From Streptomyces globisporus (GTDB taxonomy: Bacteria; Actinomycetota; Actinomycetes; Streptomycetales; Streptomycetaceae), in NCBI GenBank assembly GCA_014649555.1, contig BMTG01000002.1, positions 434,001-498,000 of the forward strand: a DNA stretch of 64,000 bases, read 5' to 3'. This document shows, piece by piece, positions 1 through 7,505 of the stretch (position 1 is the first letter of the stretch; each line of letters begins with the position of its first letter). The notes beneath the pieces are model-generated. The model made no database searches and was not told the DNA's origin. It worked only from the letters and a program-made list of their open reading frames with translations. The translations under genes and the position numbers were made by a program.

Positions 1-1053
1 CCCGAGCAGGTTCAGCTCGGGATCCGGACGCTCGGTGCGGACTACCCGGGTGAGGACCGCAAGGTCGGGTGCAAGGACACCCGGCAGCTCTACCCGGTCG
101 GCCCGCTCGACCGTACGGAGGCCAAGACCGCCGTCGCCACCCTCGCCCCCACCGGGTTCACCCCGATCGGTCCCGCCCTGCTCGGCGCTGCCGACGATCT
201 GGAGGGCGGGGACGGTTCGCGGCGGATCGTGCTCATAACGGACGGCGAGGACACCTGCGGGCCGCTCGACCCGTGCGAGGTGGCCCGGGAGATCGCCGCA
301 CGCGGCACCCACCTGGTCGTGGACACGCTCGGCCTGGTGCCCAACGCCAAGATCCGGCAGCAGCTGACCTGCATCGCGGAGGCCACCGGCGGGACGTACA
401 CCGCCGTCCAGCACAAGGAAGAACTCTCCGGCCGCGTCAAGCAGTTGGTGGACCGGGCCGCCGAGCCCGTCGTCACTCCGGTGGCGACCGAGGGGGCCGG
501 AAGCTGTTCCGGCGCACCCGAGTTGAAGGCGGGTCTCTACACCGACCGGGCGGAGATCGCCCAGCACCGCTGGTACCGCGTCGACGTGCTGCCCGGTCAG
601 GAGCTGCGCGCCTCGGCGAGCGTCGCGGCCGACCGTGCCGTGGACGACGACTACGGGGTCCTGCTGCGCGCGGTGACCGCGCACGGACGCGAGATCGTCC
701 GGGGTTCCGAAGCCGGGACCGGCCGGACCGATGTGATCTCGTCCGGGCTGCGCTATCCGAAGCCCGAGGCGGAGGACGGTGACGACGGCGACGGCAAGCC
801 CGCCGCCGAGACCGTCTGCCTCCAGCTCGCCCACTCCTTCTCCGCGCCCGCCTCGGTGAAGAAGTCCCCCGGCCTGCCGGTCGAGCTGACCGTGGACCTG
901 GTGGACGGCCCGGACAACGCCTCGGACGTGGCCGCCTTCGGGCTCGGCCGCGGCTGGTGGCTGCTCGGCGTGCTCGTCCTGACCGGACTGGTCGCGGGCC
1001 TGCTGACAGGCTGGCTCTCGCGCTGGCGTGTCGCCGTCTGGAGGACGAACTGA
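1..1053 (+). CDS. vWA-domain membrane protein (5' end missing)
   Basis: The reading frame is open from base 1, so the start lies outside the window; 350 residues are present. A von Willebrand factor A fold is indicated by a strand followed by ITDGEDTC, a metal-site-type TDG loop, and by helices rich in Glu/Arg. An accessory extracytoplasmic region follows, with Cys pairs near DTC, DPC and GSCSG. A single hydrophobic segment then leads to a short Arg/Trp-rich cytoplasmic tail, so the protein is probably surface-exposed and C-terminally anchored. Its stop overlaps the next start as ATGA, so the two genes are translationally coupled. vWA domains usually bind protein partners; the partner is probably the next gene product. 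Substrate and pathway are unknown. Confidence 0.8.
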   Translation, partial: PEQVQLGIRTLGADYPGEDRKVGCKDTRQLYPVGPLDRTEAKTAVATLAPTGFTPIGPALLGAADDLEGGDGSRRIVLITDGEDTCGPLDPCEVAREIAARGTHLVVDTLGLVPNAKIRQQLTCIAEATGGTYTAVQHKEELSGRVKQLVDRAAEPVVTPVATEGAGSCSGAPELKAGLYTDRAEIAQHRWYRVDVLPGQELRASASVAADRAVDDDYGVLLRAVTAHGREIVRGSEAGTGRTDVISSGLRYPKPEAEDGDDGDGKPAAETVCLQLAHSFSAPASVKKSPGLPVELTVDLVDGPDNASDVAAFGLGRGWWLLGVLVLTGLVAGLLTGWLSRWRVAVWRTN

Positions 1054-1928
1054 TGACCAGGACCCTTCGCCGCACCCGCGGGGTACGGCTCGCGCTCACC
1101 GGGGCACTGCTCGCCGGGCTGACCCTCCTCACCACGGCTTCCCCGGCGGTGGCGGACGACCCGTCGGCGAGCGCGAGCCCGGCCGGGGACGAGGCCGGGC
1201 CCACGGAGGCCGGCACCACGTTCCGTACGGCGACCGCCCTGAAGCAGGGCCAGTCCGGCATCGCCCAGGCCTCCGCCGGCGACTACCTGTACTGGGTGTT
1301 CCCGGCCGACGCCGGTCAGCGGCCCACCGTCCGGGCCACGGTCAAGCTGCCCGAGAGCGCCGCCCGGCGCGGTACGTCCGCCTGGCAGGTCGACGTGTAC
1401 GACGGGCTGCGCCGCCGCCAGGCCTGCATGTACGGGCACCAGACCCGTAAGGCCGCGGCCGACGCGGCCACCGTCGAGCTGTCCTGCGTCCTGCGCCCGG
1501 TGCGGTCCTGGTCCGAGCCGTGGGCGAACGACCCGCTGCCCGGCAGCTACTACATCCGCCTCACGGTGGTGGACCTGCCCGCCGCCGACCTGGGACTGCC
1601 GGTCGGCGTCCAGGTGAGGACGAGCATCAAGGAGGTGGGCGGATCCCAGGACGGGGACGGCACGCTCTCGGAGCCGTTGGTCCCCGGCGTCTCGGTCGCC
1701 TCGACGAACGAGACGGGCGAGACGGGCGAGGCTGATGACGGGGGTGCTTCGGCCGCGCCCCGGACCGTCGCCGCCGGCAAGCCCGAGGACGGCTGGGCCT
1801 CCGGCTGGTGGACCGACCGCTGGCTGTGGACCGTGGGCGGTGGGCTGCTCGCCGCGCTGGCGGCCGCGTTCGGCTACTCGCTGACCCGGGGCCGGGGCCG
1901 GCCGTCCCACGTTCCGCCCAGCGTCTGA
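1053..1928 (+). CDS. secreted, C-terminally anchored protein of unknown function
   Basis: The product is 291 residues, started at the ATG overlapping the upstream stop. It begins with an Arg-rich n-region, a long Ala/Leu/Thr hydrophobic core and an AVA-D type signal peptidase site. An extracytoplasmic beta-rich domain follows with two Cys (RRRQACMYG and ELSCVLRP). An acidic Glu/Thr/Gly linker then precedes one C-terminal membrane segment and a short basic tail. It shares the anchored topology of the vWA protein it is coupled to, so I infer a two-component surface assembly. I do not recognise the family and assign no function. Confidence 0.75.
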   Translation: MTRTLRRTRGVRLALTGALLAGLTLLTTASPAVADDPSASASPAGDEAGPTEAGTTFRTATALKQGQSGIAQASAGDYLYWVFPADAGQRPTVRATVKLPESAARRGTSAWQVDVYDGLRRRQACMYGHQTRKAAADAATVELSCVLRPVRSWSEPWANDPLPGSYYIRLTVVDLPAADLGLPVGVQVRTSIKEVGGSQDGDGTLSEPLVPGVSVASTNETGETGEADDGGASAAPRTVAAGKPEDGWASGWWTDRWLWTVGGGLLAALAAAFGYSLTRGRGRPSHVPPSV

Positions 1929-1966
1929 CCGTCCCACCGGCCGCTCCCCGAGTGGCGACCTCCGCC

Positions 1967-2012
1967 GGCCTCGAAGATCCTGGCCCCCGACAGGGGCGGG
2001 ATCTTCGAGGCC
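1967..2012 (+). promoter_or_regulatory. long hairpin abutting a Shine-Dalgarno sequence
   Basis: A perfect 13-bp inverted repeat, GGCCTCGAAGATC (1967-1979) and GATCTTCGAGGCC (2000-2012), encloses a second stem GCCCC/GGGGC (1983-1987 and 1993-1997). There is no T-run. The right arm ends one base before the GGGGAGG ribosome site (2013-2019) of the transporter starting at GTG 2028. It can act as a factor-assisted terminator for the upstream pair or as a leader structure that affects transporter translation; sequence alone cannot decide. Confidence 0.6.
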
Positions 2013-2027
2013 GGGGAGGCACGGCCG

Positions 2028-3608
2028 GTGTGGCAGTTCTTCGCGGACAACCCGTGGGTGGCGGTCTTCGCCGTCATCACGGTCGGCTCGCTGCTCGGCC
2101 TGGTGCGCTTCGGCCCGGTCCGGCTCGGCGCGGCCGGGGTGCTGTTCGTCGGCCTCTTCGTCGGGGCGCTGGACGAGGACATCGCCGCCGCCGTGCCCGC
2201 CGGGGTCTCGGCGCTGGGCCTGGCGCTGTACGTGTACACGGTCGGCCTGGAGTCGGGCCCCGCGTTCTTCCGTGAACTGCGCGGCCAGCTCCCGGTGATG
2301 GCCGGTGCCGTGGTGGCCCTGGCCGTCACCGCGGCCGTGGTCGGCTTCGTCGGACACAGCGGGTTCGGCATCGACGGGCCGTTCCTCGCGGGCGGCTACG
2401 CCGGCATCGGGACCACCACCCCGGGCCTCGCCGCCGCCCAGGACGCCTCCGAGGATCCGACGCAGCCCGCCGTGGGGTACGCCATCGGCTACCCGCTCGC
2501 CGTCGTCATCACGATCATGTTCATCTCGGCGATCGCGGCCCGCCGCCGCTGGACCGCCCGCCGCGACCCCGACTCGGGACTGCCGTCCACGCTCGTCACC
2601 CGTACGGTCGAGGCGGCCCGGGACATGCGCTGGGCGGATGTGCCGGGCGTCGCCACGCACCGGGTGCTGGCCAGCGAGTACCGCCCGGCCGGCGGCGCCA
2701 CCCGCGTCGCCCGGCAACTGGACCGCCTCTCCCCCGGCGACCTGGTCGTCCTGGTCGGCGGCGAGGACGACGTACGGGCTGCGACCGACGCGCTCGGCGC
2801 CCTCGCCCCGCGCCATCTGCTGGACGACCGCAGCACGGTGGACTACCGCCGGGTCCTGCTCACCAACCCGGAACTCGCCGGGCACACCGTCGCCGAGCTC
2901 GAGCTCGGCGAGAAGTACGGGGCTCTCGTCAGCCGCGTGCGGCGCGGCGACTTCGACATGCTCGCCCACGACGATCTGCTGCTCCAGCTCGACGACCGGG
3001 TGCGGGTGGTGATGCCGCGCGAGCGGACGAGCGAGGTCACCACGTACCTCGGGGACACCGAGGCGAAGGTGAGCGAGGTCAGCGCGGTCAGCCTGGGCCT
3101 GGGGCTCACTCTGGGCTTCCTCATCGGCATCCCCTCCCTCACCCTGGGTTCCACCACGCTCGCCCTGGGCACGGGGGCCGGCCCGCTGGTGATGGGCATG
3201 CTCCTCGGCCGGCTCCGGCGCACCGGCCCCCTCGTCTGGACCCTGCCGACCCGGGCCAACCTGACCCTGCGCCAGATCGGGCTGCTGCTCTTCCTCGCGG
3301 TCGTGGGGCTCACCTCGGGCTACTCGTTCCGGGAGAACGCCTTCTCGCTGTTCGGGCTGAAGCTGGTGGCGGTGCTGGCGATCGGCGCGGTGGTCAGCTA
3401 CACCCTGATGGTGCTGGTCGCGAAGGCGCTGGGGCAGAGCCGGGAGCGGACGATGGGACTGCTGTCGGGCTATGTCGGCAACCCGGCGATCGTGGCGTAC
3501 GCCAACAGCAGGGCGAGCGACAGCCGGATCAACAACGGCTACTCGACGCTCTTCGCGCTCGCCATCCTGGTCAAGATCGTCTGCATCCAGCTGATCGTCG
3601 GCCTCTGA
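2028..3608 (+). CDS. AAEx-family transporter with RCK_C domains
   Basis: A 526-residue membrane protein with GTG start, chosen for GGGGAGG eight bases upstream. About five hydrophobic segments form an N-terminal block (residues about 8-170). A soluble centre (about 200-350) carries two RCK_C (TrkA_C-like) units, recognised by patterns such as VVLVGGEDDVRAATDALG and ELELGEKYGALVSRVRR. A second membrane block follows (about 355-525). This duplicated block plus RCK layout is that of the aspartate:alanine exchanger (YidE/YbjL/AspT) family, about 530-560 residues. Substrate specificity cannot be read from the sequence; amino acid or dicarboxylate exchange is the family expectation. It appears monocistronic downstream of a strong hairpin. 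Confidence 0.85.
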   Translation: MWQFFADNPWVAVFAVITVGSLLGLVRFGPVRLGAAGVLFVGLFVGALDEDIAAAVPAGVSALGLALYVYTVGLESGPAFFRELRGQLPVMAGAVVALAVTAAVVGFVGHSGFGIDGPFLAGGYAGIGTTTPGLAAAQDASEDPTQPAVGYAIGYPLAVVITIMFISAIAARRRWTARRDPDSGLPSTLVTRTVEAARDMRWADVPGVATHRVLASEYRPAGGATRVARQLDRLSPGDLVVLVGGEDDVRAATDALGALAPRHLLDDRSTVDYRRVLLTNPELAGHTVAELELGEKYGALVSRVRRGDFDMLAHDDLLLQLDDRVRVVMPRERTSEVTTYLGDTEAKVSEVSAVSLGLGLTLGFLIGIPSLTLGSTTLALGTGAGPLVMGMLLGRLRRTGPLVWTLPTRANLTLRQIGLLLFLAVVGLTSGYSFRENAFSLFGLKLVAVLAIGAVVSYTLMVLVAKALGQSRERTMGLLSGYVGNPAIVAYANSRASDSRINNGYSTLFALAILVKIVCIQLIVGL

Positions 3609-3671
3609 TCCGCTGCCGTACCGCCCTGCCCTACGCTGGGCCCTTCAGCGGCCGTCGCGGAGGGGCACGGG

Positions 3672-4136
3672 ATGAGCGGGACGACGACGTACGTACGGTT
3701 CCAGAGCACCGAGCGCAGCCCTCGGGGCCACTTCCCCGGAATCTTCGCGCTGGCCAACGGCCTGGCCCGGGAGGACCGTCTCACCGAGGAGCAGCGCCGC
3801 TTCTGGCGCGCGGGGAACGACTGGTACGACGCCGCGTACACCGACCCCTCGCGGGTCGACCCGGCGGTGTACGACCCCGCCGTGAACCCGGGTGCGGTCG
3901 CCTGGTTCAAGGCGACCGCGACCCATCTGCTGGACCGGATCCCGGGCTACCTCGCACTACTGGCCGCGCACGGGGTGCCGTGCGCGCGGCTGGAGTCCGC
4001 GGACCCCGGCAGGATCGTGTACGAGGACGACGTCCAGATCGTCGTCGTGCCCCGGCCCGGCAGCGGGCACGCGGCAGGAGCGGACGCCGAAGCGGATGCG
4101 GCAGAGCGCGCTCAGGTCAGCCGCACGCTCAGCTGA
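3672..4136 (+). CDS. hypothetical protein, 154 aa
   Basis: The start is supported by GGAGGGG about eight bases upstream and a TACGCT -10-like hexamer at 3632-3637. The protein is soluble, with no signal peptide or membrane segment. It has many aromatic residues (RFWRAGNDWYDAAY and AVAWFKATATHLLDRIPGYLALL) and ends in a low-complexity Ala/Glu/Asp tail. Its last 25 bases overlap the convergent GNAT gene. I do not recognise a domain and assign no function. Confidence 0.65.
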   Translation: MSGTTTYVRFQSTERSPRGHFPGIFALANGLAREDRLTEEQRRFWRAGNDWYDAAYTDPSRVDPAVYDPAVNPGAVAWFKATATHLLDRIPGYLALLAAHGVPCARLESADPGRIVYEDDVQIVVVPRPGSGHAAGADAEADAAERAQVSRTLS

Positions 4137-4846
4137 CGGCCCGCTTCCCGGTAGCCCAGCGCCTGCGCGACCCGGCGGGAGGCGGTTGGCCGGGCCCGCC
4201 ACTGCGGCAGCAGCCCGGCGGTGAGTGCGTGCGCGGTCGCCGCGTGCGCCACCTGTCGGGCCAGGCCCCGGCCCCGCGCGTCCGGCGCGGTCAGCACACA
4301 GAGGTGGGCGGTGTCGCGCGGCCAGCGCTCGTGACCGGCGGCGGCCAGCACCTCCGGGCCCTTCCTCACGACGAACACCGGCGAGGTGACGTCCGCAAGA
4401 CCGCTCTCGCCCGCGTCCGACTGTCCCGCCTCCGCCAACAGCGCGCGCAGGGCCGGGTCTCCGGGAGTCAGGCTCCCGACCGGGTCAGCCGCGGCCGTCG
4501 CGACGGGGCGGAGGTCGTCCGGGGCCAGGTAGCCGAGGACGGCGGGGCCGAGCGTGTCGGCCACCGGCAGCAGTCCGGCGACGGTGGCGGGGTCGGTGAG
4601 CCCGTCCGTGGTCAGGCCGTCGAGCGCGGACCGTACGGAATCGGCGGCCCGGTCGGTGGGCGCGGTGATCAGCGCGCAGTCCCCGAGGGCCACCACGCCC
4701 ACCCAGGACGGCGGGGCCAGCGACGACTCCGGTGCGACGAACACCGCCGGGTGACCGGGAGTTCCGAAGGCGGCGGCCGGTTCGGCGGACAGCTCCTGCC
4801 ACAGTGCACGGGCACGGGCACGGGAGATCAGCGGGGCGGTCGGCAT
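4112..4846 (-). CDS. GNAT-family N-acetyltransferase
   Basis: The product is 244 residues if started at the ATG whose context leads into MPTAPLISRARARALWQ. An upstream in-frame TTG would add 32 unlikely residues. The C-terminal part holds the GNAT core: a strand (AHLCVLTAPDARGRG) followed by the acetyl-CoA pyrophosphate loop of R/Q-x-x-G-x-G type (RGRGLARQV), then an alpha-helix and LGYREAG near the end, as in motif B. The N-terminal half resembles GNAT proteins that have a degenerate first domain. The acceptor is unknown. The 3' end overlaps the convergent hypothetical gene by 25 bases. Confidence 0.75.
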   Translation of the reverse strand: MPTAPLISRARARALWQELSAEPAAAFGTPGHPAVFVAPESSLAPPSWVGVVALGDCALITAPTDRAADSVRSALDGLTTDGLTDPATVAGLLPVADTLGPAVLGYLAPDDLRPVATAAADPVGSLTPGDPALRALLAEAGQSDAGESGLADVTSPVFVVRKGPEVLAAAGHERWPRDTAHLCVLTAPDARGRGLARQVAHAATAHALTAGLLPQWRARPTASRRVAQALGYREAGRQLSVRLT

Positions 4847-5065
4847 GGCGGGATTCTCGCACGCCGGCGAAACTCTCACCGCACCATTTGTTCGAATCCG
4901 TGGGGCCCTCCGAATATGCTCGACAACTCGCTTGCCCCACAAGGCTCATGAAGGTTTCCGGCCACGCCCTGTCGACGCTCTGGTGGAGTGCCGCCCTCGT
5001 CCTGTTCGATGGGGATCGAACGGTTGCGCGCCGGCAGTGGCACGCCCAGGGAGCGGAGTTCCTCG

Positions 5066-6433
5066 ATGTCCACCCAGACCGGTCCGGCGCACGACACCCG
5101 GCCCCGCGACCACGCGTTCACGCCGGGGCCCAAGGGGCTGCCGCTCGTGGGGAATCTGCCGCAGTTCGGGAAGAACCCGCTGGCCTTCTTCGAACTTCTG
5201 CGTGGGCACGGGGACATGGTGCGCTGGCGGTTCGGCCGCAACCGGTGCGTCTTCCTCGCCGACCCCGACTGCATAGGCGAGTTGCTGACCGAGACGGAGC
5301 ACACCTTCGACCAGCCGAAGCTCGGCATCGCGTTCCGTACGGTGCTGGGCAACGGGATGATCGTGGCGCGCGGCCCGGACTGGCGGCGCAAGCGGTCGCT
5401 GGTGCAGCCCTCGGTGCGGCCCAAGCAGGTGAAGTCGTACGCGGCCACGATGGCCGACTGCGCGGTGGAGGTGGCGGACCGCTGGTCGGACGGCCAACGG
5501 ATCGACGTCAAGCAGGAGATGGCCGCACTGACGCAGAAGATCGCCGTGCGCACGATCTTCGGGGTGGACACCCCGGCGGACTCCGAGGCGATGGGCCGGG
5601 CGATGGACGTCGCCCAGATGGAGATCGGGAAGGAGTTCGCCGGGATCGGCGCGCTGCTCCCGGGCTGGGTGCCGACACCGGGCCGGGTGCGCATCAGGAA
5701 GGCCGCCGCCGTCATCGACGCCGAGGTGGGCCGGGTCGTCGCCCGGCACCGGGACGGCGAGGAGGAACGCCCGGACCTGCTCAGCCGGTTGCTCGCCGCC
5801 GTGGACGAGAGCGGGACGCACCTCACGGACGACGAGATCCGCGACGAGACGGTCACGCTGTACATCGGCGGTCACGAAACGACGAGTACGACGCTGGTGT
5901 GGGCGTGGTATCTGCTCGGCCGCAACCCCCGGGTGCACGACGCGCTCGCCGAGGAGCTGGACCGGGTGCTCGGCGACCGGGAGCCCGGCTTCGAGGACTA
6001 TGCCCGGCTGACGTACACCCAGGCCGTGGTGAAGGAGACCCTGCGGCTGTACCCGGCGGTGTGGCTGATCACCGGGATCGCGAAGGAAGGGGCGACGATC
6101 GGGGGCCTGCCGATCGAGGAGGGGACCCGGGTGTGGACCAGCCAGTGGGCCACACAGCGCGACGCACGGTGGTTCCCGGAGCCGGAGGAGTTCCGGCCCG
6201 AGCGCTGGGACGCGGAGCACGGCGACGAGATCGCGGAATACGCGTGGTTCCCGTTCGGCGGTGGCCCCCGGGTCTGCATCGGTACGCGCTTCGCGATGGT
6301 GGAGGCCGTCCTCCTGCTGGCCGTGCTGGCCCGCCGCTTCACCCTGGACGTCGACCAGAGCGAGATCACGCCGGTGACGGGCCTGACGCTCCAGCCGGAC
6401 CGGGACGTGACGGCGACGGTCCGGGCACGGTGA
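5066..6433 (+). CDS. cytochrome P450
   Basis: A 455-residue haem monooxygenase. The start ATG follows GGGAGCGGAG and gives MSTQTGPAHD. It opens with a proline-rich PGPKGLPLVGNLPQF motif typical of fatty-acid and terpene-type P450s rather than CYP105-like ones. The I-helix oxygen-binding motif is IGGHETTST, the K-helix ExxR is KETLRLYP, and the haem loop is FGGGPRVCIGTRFA with the cysteine ligand. All key residues are intact. No ferredoxin or reductase gene is adjacent, so electrons must come from elsewhere in the genome. The gene stands alone and ends in a double hairpin. The substrate cannot be deduced; the PGP-type N-terminus suggests a lipid or terpene. Confidence 0.9.
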   Translation: MSTQTGPAHDTRPRDHAFTPGPKGLPLVGNLPQFGKNPLAFFELLRGHGDMVRWRFGRNRCVFLADPDCIGELLTETEHTFDQPKLGIAFRTVLGNGMIVARGPDWRRKRSLVQPSVRPKQVKSYAATMADCAVEVADRWSDGQRIDVKQEMAALTQKIAVRTIFGVDTPADSEAMGRAMDVAQMEIGKEFAGIGALLPGWVPTPGRVRIRKAAAVIDAEVGRVVARHRDGEEERPDLLSRLLAAVDESGTHLTDDEIRDETVTLYIGGHETTSTTLVWAWYLLGRNPRVHDALAEELDRVLGDREPGFEDYARLTYTQAVVKETLRLYPAVWLITGIAKEGATIGGLPIEEGTRVWTSQWATQRDARWFPEPEEFRPERWDAEHGDEIAEYAWFPFGGGPRVCIGTRFAMVEAVLLLAVLARRFTLDVDQSEITPVTGLTLQPDRDVTATVRAR

Positions 6434-6438
6434 CGGGA

Positions 6439-6523
6439 CGGCGCCCGGTCCCTGGGGAAGGGATCCGGGCGCCGGGCGCACATCGGCCGGCGCCCGGCTC
6501 CGTTTCAGGGAGCCGGGCGCCGG
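6439..6523. terminator. tandem bidirectional terminator hairpins
   Basis: Two hairpins lie between the convergent P450 and betaine-binding genes. The first, 6439-6474, pairs CGGCGCCCGG with CCGGGCGCCG and a nearly matching TCCC/GGGA extension with one unpaired base. The second, 6487-6523, is a perfect 15-bp stem CCGGCGCCCGGCTCC with loop GTTTCAG. Neither has a long T-run, as is common for actinomycete terminators. Confidence 0.75.
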
Positions 6524-6529
6524 ACAGCG

Positions 6530-7504
6530 TCAGTTCTTCGGCAGCCACTTCTTCCAGACGTCCGGGTGGCGCTCGATCCAGCGCTTCGCCGCCTCCTGGG
6601 GAGTGAGCTTCTGCGAGGCGATCATCTCGGACACCTCGTTCTGGTCCTTCTCCGACCAGTGGAACTTCTTCAGGAACGCGGACGCGTCACCGCCGCGCTG
6701 GGCGAAGTCCGCGTTGAGGAACTTCTGCAGCGGCGTCGTCGGGTACGCGCAGTCGATGTCCTTCGGGTCCTTGGCCGCGCACTCGTCCGTGTACTCGGGG
6801 AGCTTCACCTCGACCATCGGCACCTCGTTGAACAGCCACTGCGGCTGGTACCAGTAGCTGAGGAAGGGCTTCTTCTCCTTGGCGAACTGCTGGATCTGAG
6901 TGATCTGGGCCGCCTCGGAGCCGGCGAAGACCACCTTGTAGTCCAGGTCCAGGTTCTTCACCAGGGCCACGTCGTTGGTGACGTAGGACGGCGAGCCGTC
7001 CATCAGCTGGCCCTTGCCGCCGCTCTCGGCGGTCTTCAGCTCGTCCGCGTACTTGTTGAGGTTCTTCCAGTCGGTGACGTCCGGGTTCTTGTCTGCCCAG
7101 TACTTCGGGACGTACCAGCCGATGTGGCCGGTGACGCCGAGGTCGCCGCCCCGGACGATGGTCTTCTTCTCGTCGATGTACAGCTTCTCCTGGTCCGGGT
7201 GGCCCCAGTCCTCCAGGATCGCGTCGACGCGGCCCTGGCTGAGGGCGTCCCAGGCGGGGACCTCGTCGGTCTGGACGAGGTCGACGCGGTAGCCGAGCTT
7301 CTCCTTGAGGAGCTGCTCGGCGACGGCGACGTTCGCCTGGGCGCCGACCCAGGACTGGACGGAGAGCGTCACCGTCTTGACCCCGGCGGGGGCGGCGAAC
7401 GGAGATGCCTGCTTGGTCATGTCGGCGGCGCCGCAGCCCGCCGTGGCGAGCAGGGCGGCTGCCGACGACAGCGCCGTGATCAGGCGTGTACGGGAGCGGT
7501 TCAT
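6530..7504 (-). CDS. glycine betaine ABC transporter substrate-binding lipoprotein
   Basis: A 324-residue exported protein. The signal peptide ends in a lipobox (LLATAGC), so it is a membrane-tethered lipoprotein. The mature part is an OpuAC-type periplasmic-binding fold: VTLSVQSWVGAQANVAVAEQLL at the start, the hinge strand AILEDWGHPD, and several Trp/Tyr (SYWYQPQWLF, GHIGWYVPKYW) of the kind that form the aromatic box around trimethylammonium groups. It is the last gene of the betaine run, one base after the permease stop. The family binds glycine betaine, proline betaine or choline; next to betA and betB, betaine or choline is most likely. Confidence 0.9.
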   Translation of the reverse strand: MNRSRTRLITALSSAAALLATAGCGAADMTKQASPFAAPAGVKTVTLSVQSWVGAQANVAVAEQLLKEKLGYRVDLVQTDEVPAWDALSQGRVDAILEDWGHPDQEKLYIDEKKTIVRGGDLGVTGHIGWYVPKYWADKNPDVTDWKNLNKYADELKTAESGGKGQLMDGSPSYVTNDVALVKNLDLDYKVVFAGSEAAQITQIQQFAKEKKPFLSYWYQPQWLFNEVPMVEVKLPEYTDECAAKDPKDIDCAYPTTPLQKFLNADFAQRGGDASAFLKKFHWSEKDQNEVSEMIASQKLTPQEAAKRWIERHPDVWKKWLPKN

Positions 7505-7505
7505 C

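Noticed and set aside
753-2969. Long minus-strand ORF (738 codons) opposite the secreted-protein and transporter genes
   Set aside because: It is the antisense shadow of GC-biased plus-strand genes; it has Arg/Gly/Pro/His-rich low-complexity protein and no motifs.
4847-4942. Longer N-terminus of the GNAT gene from TTG 4942
   Set aside because: The extra 32 residues are basic and unstructured and no ribosome site supports that start.
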